Both the position numbers and the translations under genes were made by a program. From Nitrosospira multiformis (lineage in GTDB: Bacteria > Pseudomonadota > Gammaproteobacteria > Burkholderiales > Nitrosomonadaceae): DNA of 64,000 nucleotides. The DNA is taken from NCBI RefSeq assembly GCF_900111585.1, contig NZ_FOHI01000002.1, forward strand, positions 62,001 through 126,000, in the 5' to 3' direction. The notes under the pieces were generated by a model, which made no database searches, had not been told where the DNA came from, and was given only the letters and a program-made list of their open reading frames with translations. Positions 47,144 through 56,056 of this stretch are shown in pieces; the first letter of the stretch is position 1, and each line of letters starts with the position of its first letter.

Positions 47144-48922
47144 GTGTTTACAGCCGTTTCCTCATTCCCTGCGGATATTCCCCCGACTCTCTCGGATCTT
47201 ATCAGTACCTCCGATACCATGTATGCCGCGATGTCCTCTACGGCTCCCGCATATCGCTTCGGTTTCTTACGCAACGTAACGCTGGAAGGGATTGAGCCTT
47301 ATCTGCGCTACCACATGTTGAGGATGGGGCTGCGGCCTGAACTGATCTTTGGGGGCTATGGATCCATCCGTCAGGATCTGATATTACCCGACTCACCGCT
47401 GGTCAAGGGTTGTCCAGACCTTCTGGTAACGGCGTTTATGCTTGAGGAGTTGGATCCGCATTACGGCCTCCCGGGGTGGAATGCATCACATTGCCGGGAG
47501 GAGTTGAGTACTATTTTTGACGCCTTGGCGGCCAGCGACGCCTCCACCATCAGCCTCAATACGTTCATCGTTCCCTTTCGCTCGGAGACTGGCACATTAA
47601 TCGCGGCCCCGGACATTGCCAGTGAGGTAATCAGGCTTAATGATTTTGTCCGGACCTTTGTCCGTGAGCACAGTCCGCGTTTCTGTCTAATGGACTGGGA
47701 TCGGCTTGCATACCGGATTGGCGAGGCCGAGGCCATGGACTATCGGTACTGGTATATTTCCAAGGCTCCGTTCAAACGATCCTTTCTCGATGCCTTGGCG
47801 CGGGAATTAACGAAAGTTGTGCTTGCCCTCAAGGGGCATAGCAAGAAATGCCTGGTCCTGGATTGTGATAATACGCTTTGGGGCGGCGTTGTCGGGGAGG
47901 ATGGCATTGAAGGTATCCATTTGGATGGGCATGATTATCCGGGCCGGGCATATTATGATTTTCAGAAGACCGTCCTGCAATTGGCCGAACGTGGCGTGTT
48001 AATAACGCTCTGTTCGAAAAACAACGAACAGGATGTGCTCGATGTCCTCGATAAGCATCCCTGGAGCCTGCTCAAACGCAACCATCTGTCCGGCTTCCGG
48101 ATCAACTGGGACGACAAGGCTGCTAACCTGGTCGAGTTGGCAAAGGAGCTGAATCTCGGTCTCGATGCTTTTGTATTCGTGGATGACAATCGGCGAGAGC
48201 TGGAATTAATACGGCAGGTACTCCCTCAAGTGACTACCTTGCAAGTGCCGGATAGGCTCTATGAATATCCGGCATTGCTCCAGCGCGATGGCCTGTTCGA
48301 TACGTTGCTAACCAGCCAAGAGGATAAGCTGCGAACCAGTCTCTATCAGACTGAAGCGCAGCGCAAAGCCGAACGAAATCAGCATCCGGATTTGGAGAGC
48401 TACCTTTTATCGTTGCAATTGGTGGTGAATATTCAAGTTGCAACCGACCGGGAGGCAATGCGGGTTGTACAGCTGACCCAGAAAACGAATCAGTTCAATT
48501 TAACGACCCGGCGCTATTCCGATCACGATATTGCGCGGTTTCGCTCATCCAAGGACGCCTGTGTTTATACTTTATCCGCCAGCGACCGTTTTGGCTCTCT
48601 TGGATTGGTAGGTGTATTTATAGTCCAACGCCGGCAGGAGACCGCCTTGGTCGATTCCCTTTTGATGAGTTGCAGAGCGCTAGGCCGCCGTCTTGAGATA
48701 GCCTTTGTCCTGGAGTGCATGCGGCGTATTGTAGCGGATTGGGGAATCCTCACCTGGGAAGCAGAATACCTGTCCACAGCCAAGAACAGTCAAGTGGCGG
48801 ATTTCTGGAGTACCCTTGGTTTTGCTCTGCTGGAACAAGCGGACGGACGCCGGCGCTATCGCTTGCAGGCCGCCATGCCCGAGATCGATCCACCGAGCTT
48901 TATCCATATTGAAGGAGAGTAG
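47144..48922 (+). CDS. FkbH-like HAD-IIIC protein with N-terminal SGNH-like and C-terminal GNAT-like regions
   Basis: A 592-residue multi-domain protein. Residues about 1-220 resemble the N-terminal domain common in long FkbH proteins. The HAD domain begins KKCLVLDCDNTLWGGVVGED, with aspartates 240 and 242, then LCSKNNEQDVLDVL, AFVFVDDNRRELELIRQ. The C-terminal part (QLTQKTNQFNLTTRRYSDHD, VYTLSASDRFGSLGLVGVFI) is an acetyltransferase-like fold. FkbH proteins load three-carbon units such as a glyceryl group from 1,3-bisphosphoglycerate onto an acyl carrier protein. The next gene is such a carrier. GTG 47144 has GGAG four bases before it. Confidence 0.9.
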   Translation: MFTAVSSFPADIPPTLSDLISTSDTMYAAMSSTAPAYRFGFLRNVTLEGIEPYLRYHMLRMGLRPELIFGGYGSIRQDLILPDSPLVKGCPDLLVTAFMLEELDPHYGLPGWNASHCREELSTIFDALAASDASTISLNTFIVPFRSETGTLIAAPDIASEVIRLNDFVRTFVREHSPRFCLMDWDRLAYRIGEAEAMDYRYWYISKAPFKRSFLDALARELTKVVLALKGHSKKCLVLDCDNTLWGGVVGEDGIEGIHLDGHDYPGRAYYDFQKTVLQLAERGVLITLCSKNNEQDVLDVLDKHPWSLLKRNHLSGFRINWDDKAANLVELAKELNLGLDAFVFVDDNRRELELIRQVLPQVTTLQVPDRLYEYPALLQRDGLFDTLLTSQEDKLRTSLYQTEAQRKAERNQHPDLESYLLSLQLVVNIQVATDREAMRVVQLTQKTNQFNLTTRRYSDHDIARFRSSKDACVYTLSASDRFGSLGLVGVFIVQRRQETALVDSLLMSCRALGRRLEIAFVLECMRRIVADWGILTWEAEYLSTAKNSQVADFWSTLGFALLEQADGRRRYRLQAAMPEIDPPSFIHIEGE

Positions 48923-48930
48923 GCATTGCT

Positions 48931-49167
48931 ATGTCTGATATAGAGAATCGCACCCGTGACGTTATGGCGAAAGTCCTGCAAGTCGCACCGCAAGATATCT
49001 CTCCCGACATTTCACGTAAGAATCTTCCCGCGTGGGACTCACTCAAGCACATGAATCTGATGCTGGCTCTGGAGGAGGAATTCGGTATCGAGTTCAGTGA
49101 CAAGGAAATAGCCGATCTAAGCAGTCTGCATCTTTTAGTGGACGCCTTGCGGACCAAGCATTCATGA
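48931..49167 (+). CDS. Acyl carrier protein, FkbH partner
   Basis: A 78-residue acyl carrier protein with the phosphopantetheine serine 37 in LPAWDSLKHMNLMLALEEEF. The tryptophan directly before DS is common in stand-alone carriers paired with FkbH. It starts eight bases after the FkbH-like gene and overlaps the acyltransferase gene by four bases (ATGA). This is strong evidence that the three work on one carrier-bound acyl group. Confidence 0.92.
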   Translation: MSDIENRTRDVMAKVLQVAPQDISPDISRKNLPAWDSLKHMNLMLALEEEFGIEFSDKEIADLSSLHLLVDALRTKHS

Positions 49168-49844
49168 ATGGTCAGTCTGATAGGCCTTTAGTCATCTTCG
49201 GCGTGGGGGAACTGGCCCAGTTGGCTTGCTATTACTTTACCCATGATAGCCCCCGCCGGGTTGCTGCCTTTACCGTAGATCGCATCTATTTCCGGGAAAA
49301 TCAATGCATGGGGCTACCGGTGCTTGCCTTCGATGAGGTAGATACGCGCTACGCGCCTGAGGAATATGATATGTTTGTGGCCTTGGGCTATACCCGCCTG
49401 AATCAGGCCAGAGCAGAAAAGTGCCTGGAAGCTAAATCCCGTGGTTACCGCCTGGCGACATATGTCAGCAGTCGAAGCGTGACTTGGCCCGATCTGACCG
49501 TCGGCGAGAACTGTTTCATCATGGAGGGAAATGTAATTCAGCCCTTCGTGCGAATAGGCAACAATGTCATCATCTGGTGCGGCAGCCTTGTCAGCCATCA
49601 CGCCGAAATTGACGACAATTGCTTCATCGCCGCTCACGCAGTCATCTCGGGTCATGTAAAGATAGGTGCTCACAGCTTCATCGGTGTAAACGCAACCCTA
49701 CGCGACAAGATAACTCTGGCGGAGCGCACTCTACTCGGTGCGGGTGCCCTGGTCACTGCCAGTACTGACGAGAATACCGCGTATCTTACTGCATCCAGCC
49801 AGGAAGCCGGGGTTCCTAGCCATCGGCTGCAATCATTGCTCTAA
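49164..49844 (+). CDS. NeuD/PglD-like left-handed beta-helix acyltransferase
   Basis: A 226-residue sugar acyltransferase. An N-terminal Rossmann-like nucleotide-sugar domain (LVIFGVGELAQLACYYFTHD) is followed by hexapeptide repeats (NCFIMEGNVIQPFVRIGNNV, IIWCGSLVSHHAEIDDNCFI, AAHAVISGHVKIGAHSFIGV). The histidine in VSHHAEI is in the usual catalytic position. NeuD and PglD enzymes acetylate O or N groups of amino sugars, and PglD works on 4-amino-4,6-dideoxy sugars. Here a carrier protein overlaps the start, so the acyl donor may be acyl-ACP and not acetyl-CoA; that part is an inference. Confidence 0.9.
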   Translation: MNGQSDRPLVIFGVGELAQLACYYFTHDSPRRVAAFTVDRIYFRENQCMGLPVLAFDEVDTRYAPEEYDMFVALGYTRLNQARAEKCLEAKSRGYRLATYVSSRSVTWPDLTVGENCFIMEGNVIQPFVRIGNNVIIWCGSLVSHHAEIDDNCFIAAHAVISGHVKIGAHSFIGVNATLRDKITLAERTLLGAGALVTASTDENTAYLTASSQEAGVPSHRLQSLL

Positions 49845-49856
49845 CAGAGCTATATC

Positions 49857-50561
49857 ATGCAAGCCAGGCACAACAAAGTTGCTATCCTTCAATCCAATTA
49901 TATACCCTGGAGAGGCTACTTCGATCTCATTCACGACGTCGACCTTTTCATCTTCTATGACGACGTGCAATACACGCATTCGGACTGGCGCAATCGGAAC
50001 AAATTGATGACGAAGGATGGGCCGCGATGGCTGTCGATACCCGCTGGCCATAATCTGAAGAGTCTGATCTGCGAAGTGGAAATTCCGGATCAGCGCTGGA
50101 AACAGCAGCACAGAAGCATAATCGAACAGAACTACCGAAGTGCCCCTTTCATCAAGAAATCACGACCACTGCTGGATTTTCTGTATGAAAATTCGATAAC
50201 AAATCTTTCCGACTATAACCAGCGCGCAATCAGGCACCTGTCCGATATCCTCGGCATTCAAACCCAATTTACTGATAGCAGGCTTCTTGGAATCAATGGC
50301 AGGAAAACCGAGCGGTTAATAGGCATCCTCGAGAAAGTCGGGGCAACGACATACATTAGCGGTCCTTCGGCGCGAGATTATATCGATGAATCTCTGTTTG
50401 ATGAGGCCGGTATCAAGCTGGAATATAAGGAATACCCTGCTTATCCCACTTATCTGCAATGTTTTTCACCATTTGCGCCATTTGTTACTATCCTGGATCT
50501 GATTCTGAACGTGGGATCCGACTCGCCTCGTTATATCTGGGAATGGCGCAAGCAAATATAA
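49857..50561 (+). CDS. WbqC family protein
   Basis: A 234-residue WbqC-like protein. The signature is complete: VAILQSNYIPWRGYFDLIHD, FIFYDDVQYTHSDWRNRNKL near the N-terminus, and PAYPTYLQCFSPFAPFVTIL near the C-terminus. WbqC proteins occur in O-antigen clusters with unusual acylated sugars. Their reaction is not established to my knowledge. It sits 12 bases after the acyltransferase gene, in the same cassette. Confidence 0.9.
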   Translation: MQARHNKVAILQSNYIPWRGYFDLIHDVDLFIFYDDVQYTHSDWRNRNKLMTKDGPRWLSIPAGHNLKSLICEVEIPDQRWKQQHRSIIEQNYRSAPFIKKSRPLLDFLYENSITNLSDYNQRAIRHLSDILGIQTQFTDSRLLGINGRKTERLIGILEKVGATTYISGPSARDYIDESLFDEAGIKLEYKEYPAYPTYLQCFSPFAPFVTILDLILNVGSDSPRYIWEWRKQI

Positions 50562-50678
50562 AGAGCGGCCGTAATTGACCCAGGATAGTGATACGATTAA
50601 AAAGTTGCGTCAACGTGATCTCTGGTTCTGTTCCATCCGGTGATCCACTTTCCATAAGCTGCTGCGCCTGAGGTGAAG

Positions 50679-51062
50679 ATGAAGGAACGATTCGATATAG
50701 CAGGACATGTTTATATCCTGTTAACCCTGCTGTTCACCGTGTATGGTCAACTGGTGCTCAAATGGCAGATGGGGCGGAGCGGCAGCATGCCGGAAGGAGG
50801 AGTCGATAAGGTTCTGTTTCTGCTCCAGCAGTTTCTCAACCCATGGATCATCTCGGGTTTGTTTGCGGCTTTTCTTGCCTCGCTTGCCTGGATGGCAGCC
50901 ATGACACGTTTCGAGCTCAACTACGCTTATCCTTTCATGAGCCTGGCGTTTGTCATCGTCATGCTCTTCTCTGTGCTTTTCCTCAACGAATCGCTCACTC
51001 TCCAAAATGTCCTGGGCACGGTTATGGTTGTCAGCGGGCTGATTGTCATAGCTCGAGCCTAA
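50679..51062 (+). CDS. Small four-helix transporter (EamA/SMR, ArnE-like)
   Basis: A 127-residue membrane protein with four hydrophobic segments: YILLTLLFTVYGQLVLKWQM, IISGLFAAFLASLAWMAAM, YAYPFMSLAFVIVMLFSVLF (approximate) and LGTVMVVSGLIVIA. It resembles ArnE/ArnF, which flip undecaprenyl-phosphate-aminoarabinose. The gene lies directly before a sugar aminotransferase. Start ATG 50679 has GAGGTGAAG before it. GTG 50673 is an alternative. Confidence 0.85.
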   Translation: MKERFDIAGHVYILLTLLFTVYGQLVLKWQMGRSGSMPEGGVDKVLFLLQQFLNPWIISGLFAAFLASLAWMAAMTRFELNYAYPFMSLAFVIVMLFSVLFLNESLTLQNVLGTVMVVSGLIVIARA

Positions 51063-51094
51063 GAGCGCCTTACCCAGACACGCCTATTTCAGCC

Positions 51095-52216
51095 ATGATT
51101 CCTTTTAATAAGCCCTATATGACTGGCAAGGAGCTATGGTATGTCAGCCAGGCTCATGCGAACGGACACCTGGCTGGCGATGGGGTTTTCACGAAGAAGT
51201 GCAACGCGTGGCTGGAACGCCGTATCGGGTGTAAAAAAGCGTTGCTGACGCATTCCTGCACGGCTGCGCTGGAGATGGCGGCCATTCTTGCGCAGATCGG
51301 ACCCGGCGATGAAGTCATCATGCCTTCCTATACTTTCGTCTCCACTGCCAACGCGTTCGCATTGAGAGGGGGCGTGCCTGTATTCGTGGACATCCGGCCT
51401 GATACATTCAATATCGACGAAGCCCTGATCGAGGCCGCCATCACCCCGAGAACCAAAGCGATCGTTGCTGTCCACTATGCAGGGGTGGGATGCGAGATGG
51501 ATGCCATCATGTCCATCGCCGAACGATATGGTTTGTTCGTGATCGAGGATGCCGCCCAAGGCATTATGTCAACCTACAAGGGCAGACCGCTGGGCAGTAT
51601 CGGCCATCTGGCAGCGCTGAGTTTCCACGAGACCAAGAACATCATTTCCGGGGAAGGGGGGGCCCTGCTGGTGAACGATGTACGCTTTGCGGAGCAGGCG
51701 GAAATAATCAGGGAAAAAGGTACTAATCGCAGTCAGTTTTTTCGTGGGCAGGTGGATAAGTATACCTGGGTGGATTTCGGCTCATCCTATCTTCCCAGTG
51801 AACTCATCGCTGCCTTTCTCTGGGCTCAAATAGAAGAGGCGGATGCAATCACGCAACGCCGCCTCGATATCTGGGACGTCTACCACGCTAATTTCGAGCT
51901 TTTGGAAAAACAGGGGAAGATCCGGCGACCGATCATTCCTTCTGATTGCGTGCACAACGCGCATATGTACTATCTCCTGTTGCCCAACCTGGACAAGCGT
52001 ACCGCCTTTATCGATGCCCTCCGGCAGAAGGGAATAGGAACAGTTTTTCATTACGTTCCTCTTGACAGCTCTCCCATGGGGGAGAAGTGGGGCCGCAAGT
52101 CAGGCGCATTAACTTGGACACAAGAGCTGAGTGACCGGCTGGTGAGGCTGCCGCTGTGGCTCGGACTGGAGGAATACCAGAACGAAGTTATTCAGCATGT
52201 CGCGGCCGAGTTATGA
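51095..52216 (+). CDS. rffA: dTDP-4-amino-4,6-dideoxygalactose transaminase (WecE/RffA)
   Basis: A 373-residue PLP-dependent aminotransferase. It starts MIPFNKPYMTGKELWYVSQA and has the family's HSCTAALEMAAILAQIGPGD, MPSYTFVSTANAF, EDAAQGIMSTYKGRPLG and the PLP lysine 181 in SFHETKNIISGEGG. Signatures match WecE/RffA, which aminates dTDP-4-keto-6-deoxyglucose, made by RfbA and RfbB here, to dTDP-Fuc4N. A longer reading frame runs back to 50843 but overlaps the transporter gene and is not supported. The cassette context suggests its amine is then acylated. Confidence 0.92.
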   Translation: MIPFNKPYMTGKELWYVSQAHANGHLAGDGVFTKKCNAWLERRIGCKKALLTHSCTAALEMAAILAQIGPGDEVIMPSYTFVSTANAFALRGGVPVFVDIRPDTFNIDEALIEAAITPRTKAIVAVHYAGVGCEMDAIMSIAERYGLFVIEDAAQGIMSTYKGRPLGSIGHLAALSFHETKNIISGEGGALLVNDVRFAEQAEIIREKGTNRSQFFRGQVDKYTWVDFGSSYLPSELIAAFLWAQIEEADAITQRRLDIWDVYHANFELLEKQGKIRRPIIPSDCVHNAHMYYLLLPNLDKRTAFIDALRQKGIGTVFHYVPLDSSPMGEKWGRKSGALTWTQELSDRLVRLPLWLGLEEYQNEVIQHVAAEL

Positions 52217-52345
52217 AAAAAGTCGCGTTCCAGTTTCCATATTCCTTTGCATAAGTCATTTGGCACGACTTCCTATATGTTTCTGACTGGAGTTTCACGT
52301 AAATCTTCCGTTAAGCCATGCTGGACCTGACCGCAAAAAAAATTG

Positions 52346-53563
52346 ATGCGAATTCTGCATATCCTTGATCACTCCATTCCCCTGCACAGTGGCTACACTT
52401 TCCGAACGCTTTCGATTCTGAATGAACAACGGAACCTGGGGTGGGAAACCTTTCACCTGACCGGATCGAAGCAGGAAAATTGCAGTGTGCTGGAAGAGTT
52501 CGTGGAAGGATGGCATTTTTATCGTACCCCAGCCCCGCCAGGATTGAGGGCGCGGCTGCCCGTCTTGAACCAGCTGGCTGTCATGGAGGCGCTTACCCAT
52601 CGCCTGACTGAGGTGGTCAAGATTGTTGAACCGGATATCCTGCATGCGCATTCTCCAGTCCTGAACGCTTTGCCTGCCCTGCGCGTGGGACGAAGAGCGG
52701 GTATTCCTGTCGTCTACGAAGTCCGGGCATTTTGGGAGGATGCGGCCGTAGATCACGGCACCCACCGCGAATGGGGGGCGCGATATCGTCTCACCCGTGA
52801 GTTGGAGAGTTACGCTTTAAGGCGTGTTGATGCAGTAACCACGATTTGCGAGGGACTGCGCGGCGACATTCTCAAGCGGGGTATTCCCTCAGAAAAGGTA
52901 ACCGTTATTCCCAATGCGGTGAATCTCGAAAATTTCAGGATGAGCGAGCGCGGGGATTTGCAACTTGCAAACGCCCTCGGGGTGGAGGGCAAGGTCTTGC
53001 TCGGCTTCATTGGCTCGTTTTACGCCTATGAAGGATTGACCGTACTGCTCAGCGCACTGCCCCGGATGTTGGCAGCAAATCCCGACATCCGCATTCTTCT
53101 GGTTGGAGGAGGACCGCAGGAAGACGAGTTGAAGTCTCTCACAGCCCGGATGGGCCTGCAAGACAAGGTTATTTTCACAGGCCGCGTTCCCCATGATCAG
53201 GTTCGGCGCTATTACAATCTGATCGATATTCTCGTGTATCCAAGATTGCCCATGCGCCTTACCGACCTCGTCACGCCACTCAAACCGCTGGAGGCCATGG
53301 CGCAAGGAAGGCTCGTTGCTGCTTCAGATGTGGGTGGACATCTCGAACTCATCCAGGATGGAAAAACCGGTGTGCTTTTCAAGGCGGGCGATTCTGACGC
53401 TCTGGCAGCCCGGATATTGAATCTGATATCCAGCACCGATACTTGGGATGCCCTTCGGGCCGCGGCCCGCAATTTTGTCGAAACCCAGCGCAATTGGGCT
53501 GGCAGCGTGGCCGGCTATAAGGAGATGTATTGCAATCTCCTCTCAAGGAAAGCATCGTCATGA
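52346..53563 (+). CDS. GT4 glycosyltransferase, exosortase-associated Daro_2409-like
   Basis: A 405-residue GT-B transferase: MRILHILDHSIPLHSGYTFR, PDILHAHSPVLNALPAL, PVVYEVRAFWEDAAVDHGTH, VIPNAVNLENF and LKPLEAMAQGRLVAASDVGG (EX7E motif). The opening and VYEVRAFWED stretch match a family I remember from exosortase A loci, the Daro_2409 type. The start is ATG 52346; TTG 52343 is directly before it. The stop overlaps the next transferase by four bases. Confidence 0.9.
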   Translation: MRILHILDHSIPLHSGYTFRTLSILNEQRNLGWETFHLTGSKQENCSVLEEFVEGWHFYRTPAPPGLRARLPVLNQLAVMEALTHRLTEVVKIVEPDILHAHSPVLNALPALRVGRRAGIPVVYEVRAFWEDAAVDHGTHREWGARYRLTRELESYALRRVDAVTTICEGLRGDILKRGIPSEKVTVIPNAVNLENFRMSERGDLQLANALGVEGKVLLGFIGSFYAYEGLTVLLSALPRMLAANPDIRILLVGGGPQEDELKSLTARMGLQDKVIFTGRVPHDQVRRYYNLIDILVYPRLPMRLTDLVTPLKPLEAMAQGRLVAASDVGGHLELIQDGKTGVLFKAGDSDALAARILNLISSTDTWDALRAAARNFVETQRNWAGSVAGYKEMYCNLLSRKASS

Positions 53564-54672
53564 AAGCTGGCTTGCGCATTGGTTTGGTTGGGCCTTTGCC
53601 TCCTCCTTCAGGGGGAATGGCTAACCAGACGTTGCAGTTGGCAGGGCTTCTACGAGAAGAGCATGTTGAGGTGGAACTGATTCAGGTCAATCGTCCCTAC
53701 CGGCCTGGCTGGATTGGAAGATTCAAGGGGATCAGGGCGGGCTTCCGCCTGCTGTCCTATGTCAGCCACCTGTGGCTTTCCGCCGGCAGAGTTCAATTAT
53801 TTCACGTGATGGCCAATTCCGGCTGGTCCTGGCACTTGTTTGCTGCTCCCGCTATCTGGATTGCGCGGCTCAGGGGTAAGCCGGTGATTATCAATTACCG
53901 GGGGGGTGAAGCGGACTCCTTCTTTGATAAAGCCTTTTCGTGGGTAAAGCCGAGCTTGTCAAGAGCGAACGCAATTATCGTTCCTTCCGGCTTTCTGGAA
54001 GGGGTTTTTGGCAAACGCGGTTTTTCGGCCAGTATCGTTCCCAATATCATCGACCTGAGCCGCTTCGGAGCAGGGATGCGATCCGATACCTCTACGGCGG
54101 TAGCCGGACCTGACTTTCCCCATATCATCGTCACCCGCAATCTGGAGCCGATTTACGACAATGAGACTGCACTGCGCGCTTTTCACATCGTAAGACGCTC
54201 CTTCCCCGCCGCGAAGCTCACCCTGGCCGGGTCGGGACCGGAGCGGCACATGCTGGAGCAACTTGCCTTCGCATTGGGCATAGGGGGGGCCGTGACATTC
54301 ACCGGACATGTGGACAATGAGGGCATGGCTGCAATCTACCGCAGCGCGAGTGTGATGCTCAATCCGAGCCTCGCCGATAATATGCCCATATCGATACTTG
54401 AAGCTTTGGCAAGCGGCGTCCCGGTGGTGAGTACGAACGTGGGGGGTGTCCCCTATCTCGTTGAGCATGAAAAGAACGCCTTGCTCGTACCTGCGCGCGA
54501 CCCGCAGGCGATGGCCAATGCAGTTCTGCGGCTGCTCAATGATGCGACCAGGACCAGGCGTCTGATCGAGGCCGGTATGGAATGCGCGCAACGCTACACC
54601 TGGCCGAACGTGCGCGTCCCCCTGTTCCGTGTCTATGAGCAGGTTCTTGCCGCGCCAGACAGATCCTGTTGA
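53560..54672 (+). CDS. Glycosyltransferase family 4
   Basis: A 370-residue GT-B transferase: GLVGPLPPPSGGMANQTLQL near the N-terminus, IINYRGGEADSFFDKAFSW, VPNIIDLSRF, LTLAGSGPERHMLEQL, FTGHVDNEGMAAIYRSASVM and LADNMPISILEALASGVPVV with the EX7E motif, then GGVPYLVEHEKNALLVPARD. It starts at ATG 53560, which overlaps the preceding stop as ATGA. A role in assembling the repeat unit is likely; donor and acceptor are unknown. Confidence 0.91.
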   Translation: MKAGLRIGLVGPLPPPSGGMANQTLQLAGLLREEHVEVELIQVNRPYRPGWIGRFKGIRAGFRLLSYVSHLWLSAGRVQLFHVMANSGWSWHLFAAPAIWIARLRGKPVIINYRGGEADSFFDKAFSWVKPSLSRANAIIVPSGFLEGVFGKRGFSASIVPNIIDLSRFGAGMRSDTSTAVAGPDFPHIIVTRNLEPIYDNETALRAFHIVRRSFPAAKLTLAGSGPERHMLEQLAFALGIGGAVTFTGHVDNEGMAAIYRSASVMLNPSLADNMPISILEALASGVPVVSTNVGGVPYLVEHEKNALLVPARDPQAMANAVLRLLNDATRTRRLIEAGMECAQRYTWPNVRVPLFRVYEQVLAAPDRSC

Positions 54673-54694
54673 GTGACGCTGAAAACTTTGATAA

Positions 54695-56056
54695 ATGAAA
54701 AACAGCGACTGGTATACATTGCTTGTATCGGGTCTTCTCTTTCCGCTGCAAGAGCGTCTCAAGGATCACTCGACGGTATCGGTACGCAAGGCGCTGGAGG
54801 GGTCTCAATGGTGGAACCGGGAGCGCCTGGAGGACTTGCAGCTGTTGAAGTTGCGCCATCTGCTGACTGAAGCAGAAGCGCACGTACCTTATTATCGCAG
54901 GATATTTGCGGAGGTTGGCCTCAAGGCGGCCGAGGTGTCCAGCCTTGCCGATCTGGCGCGCTTGCCGCTTCTCGATAAACCTGTGATCCGCGCCAATACG
55001 GAGGCATTGAAGTCCGAAAAAGCCAGAAGCCTGCGCTCTTTCAATACTGGAGGATCGAGCGGGGAACCGCTCACCTTTTATATCGGCAAGGAGCGGGTCA
55101 GTCATGATGTGGCGGCAAAGTGGCGCGCCACGCGCTGGTGGAATGTGGATATCGGCGATCCTGAGGTGGTGGTCTGGGGCTCTCCCATCGAACTCGGCGC
55201 GCAGGATCGTCTTCGCATGCTGCGTGATCGGCTGCTCAGAACAAGGTTGTTTCCGGCGTTCGAAATGTCAGAGCAAAAGCTCGACCGCTTCCTGGGCGAA
55301 CTGCGCGCCGCGCCTCCCAGAATGTTTTTCGGCTACCCTTCGGCCTTATCCCATATTGCCCGCCATGCGCAGGCAAGAGGGCAGCGAATGGACGACCTGG
55401 GTATCAAAGTGGCATTCGTTACTTCGGAACGGCTTTACGATGAACAGCGACAACAGATCAGTGAAACCTTCGGATGTCCTGTTGCCAATGGCTACGGAGG
55501 ACGCGATGCAGGTTTCATCGCCCATGAATGCCCGGAGGGCGGCATGCACATCACGGCCGAGGATATTATCGTGGAGATCGTGGATCGGCAGGGGATCCCG
55601 CTACCCTACGGCGAAGCAGGAGAAATCGTAGTCACTCATCTCTCTACCGGAGAATTTCCATTCATTCGCTATCGCACGGGGGATATAGGGATACTGGATG
55701 ATGGAGTCTGTCGCTGCGGGCGAGGACTTCCCCTTCTCCGCGAGATTCAGGGTCGCAGCACGGATTTTGTCGTCGCCCAGGATGGGACAGTCATGCATGG
55801 TCTGGCCTTGATATACATCCTGCGAGATTTGCCGCAGATCAGTCATTTCAAGATCATCCAGGAGAGCCTGAACCTTATCCATATACAGGTGGTTTCCGGA
55901 GCAAAGCTCGATCGGGAGATTATTGCGAAAATCGAGGAAGAATTCAAGGCACGGCTTGGGCCGTCCGTTGATGTTCTGATCGAGGAGACAACTGAAATTC
56001 CAGCGGAAAAATCCGGCAAGTTTCGTTATGTGGTAAGTAAAGTCGCTGCGGCTTGA
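54695..56056 (+). CDS. CapK-like adenylate-forming enzyme (phenylacetate-CoA ligase family)
   Basis: A 453-residue AMP-binding protein of the CapK type. Visible parts: RSFNTGGSSGEPLTFYIGKE as the ATP loop, FFGYPSALSHIARHAQARG, VANGYGGRDAGFIAHECPEG, FIRYRTGDIGILDDGVC and GRSTDFVVAQDGTVMHGLAL. CapK-like proteins occur in capsule and EPS loci; activation of an acyl acid is inferred from the family. It follows two transferases (22-base gap) and precedes a flippase. It could supply an activated acyl group for polymer decoration. Confidence 0.88.
   Translation: MKNSDWYTLLVSGLLFPLQERLKDHSTVSVRKALEGSQWWNRERLEDLQLLKLRHLLTEAEAHVPYYRRIFAEVGLKAAEVSSLADLARLPLLDKPVIRANTEALKSEKARSLRSFNTGGSSGEPLTFYIGKERVSHDVAAKWRATRWWNVDIGDPEVVVWGSPIELGAQDRLRMLRDRLLRTRLFPAFEMSEQKLDRFLGELRAAPPRMFFGYPSALSHIARHAQARGQRMDDLGIKVAFVTSERLYDEQRQQISETFGCPVANGYGGRDAGFIAHECPEGGMHITAEDIIVEIVDRQGIPLPYGEAGEIVVTHLSTGEFPFIRYRTGDIGILDDGVCRCGRGLPLLREIQGRSTDFVVAQDGTVMHGLALIYILRDLPQISHFKIIQESLNLIHIQVVSGAKLDREIIAKIEEEFKARLGPSVDVLIEETTEIPAEKSGKFRYVVSKVAAA

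Noticed and set aside
50843-51094. Longer N-terminus for the aminotransferase
   Set aside because: It would overlap most of the transporter gene in another frame; the conserved start MIPFNKPYM is at 51095.
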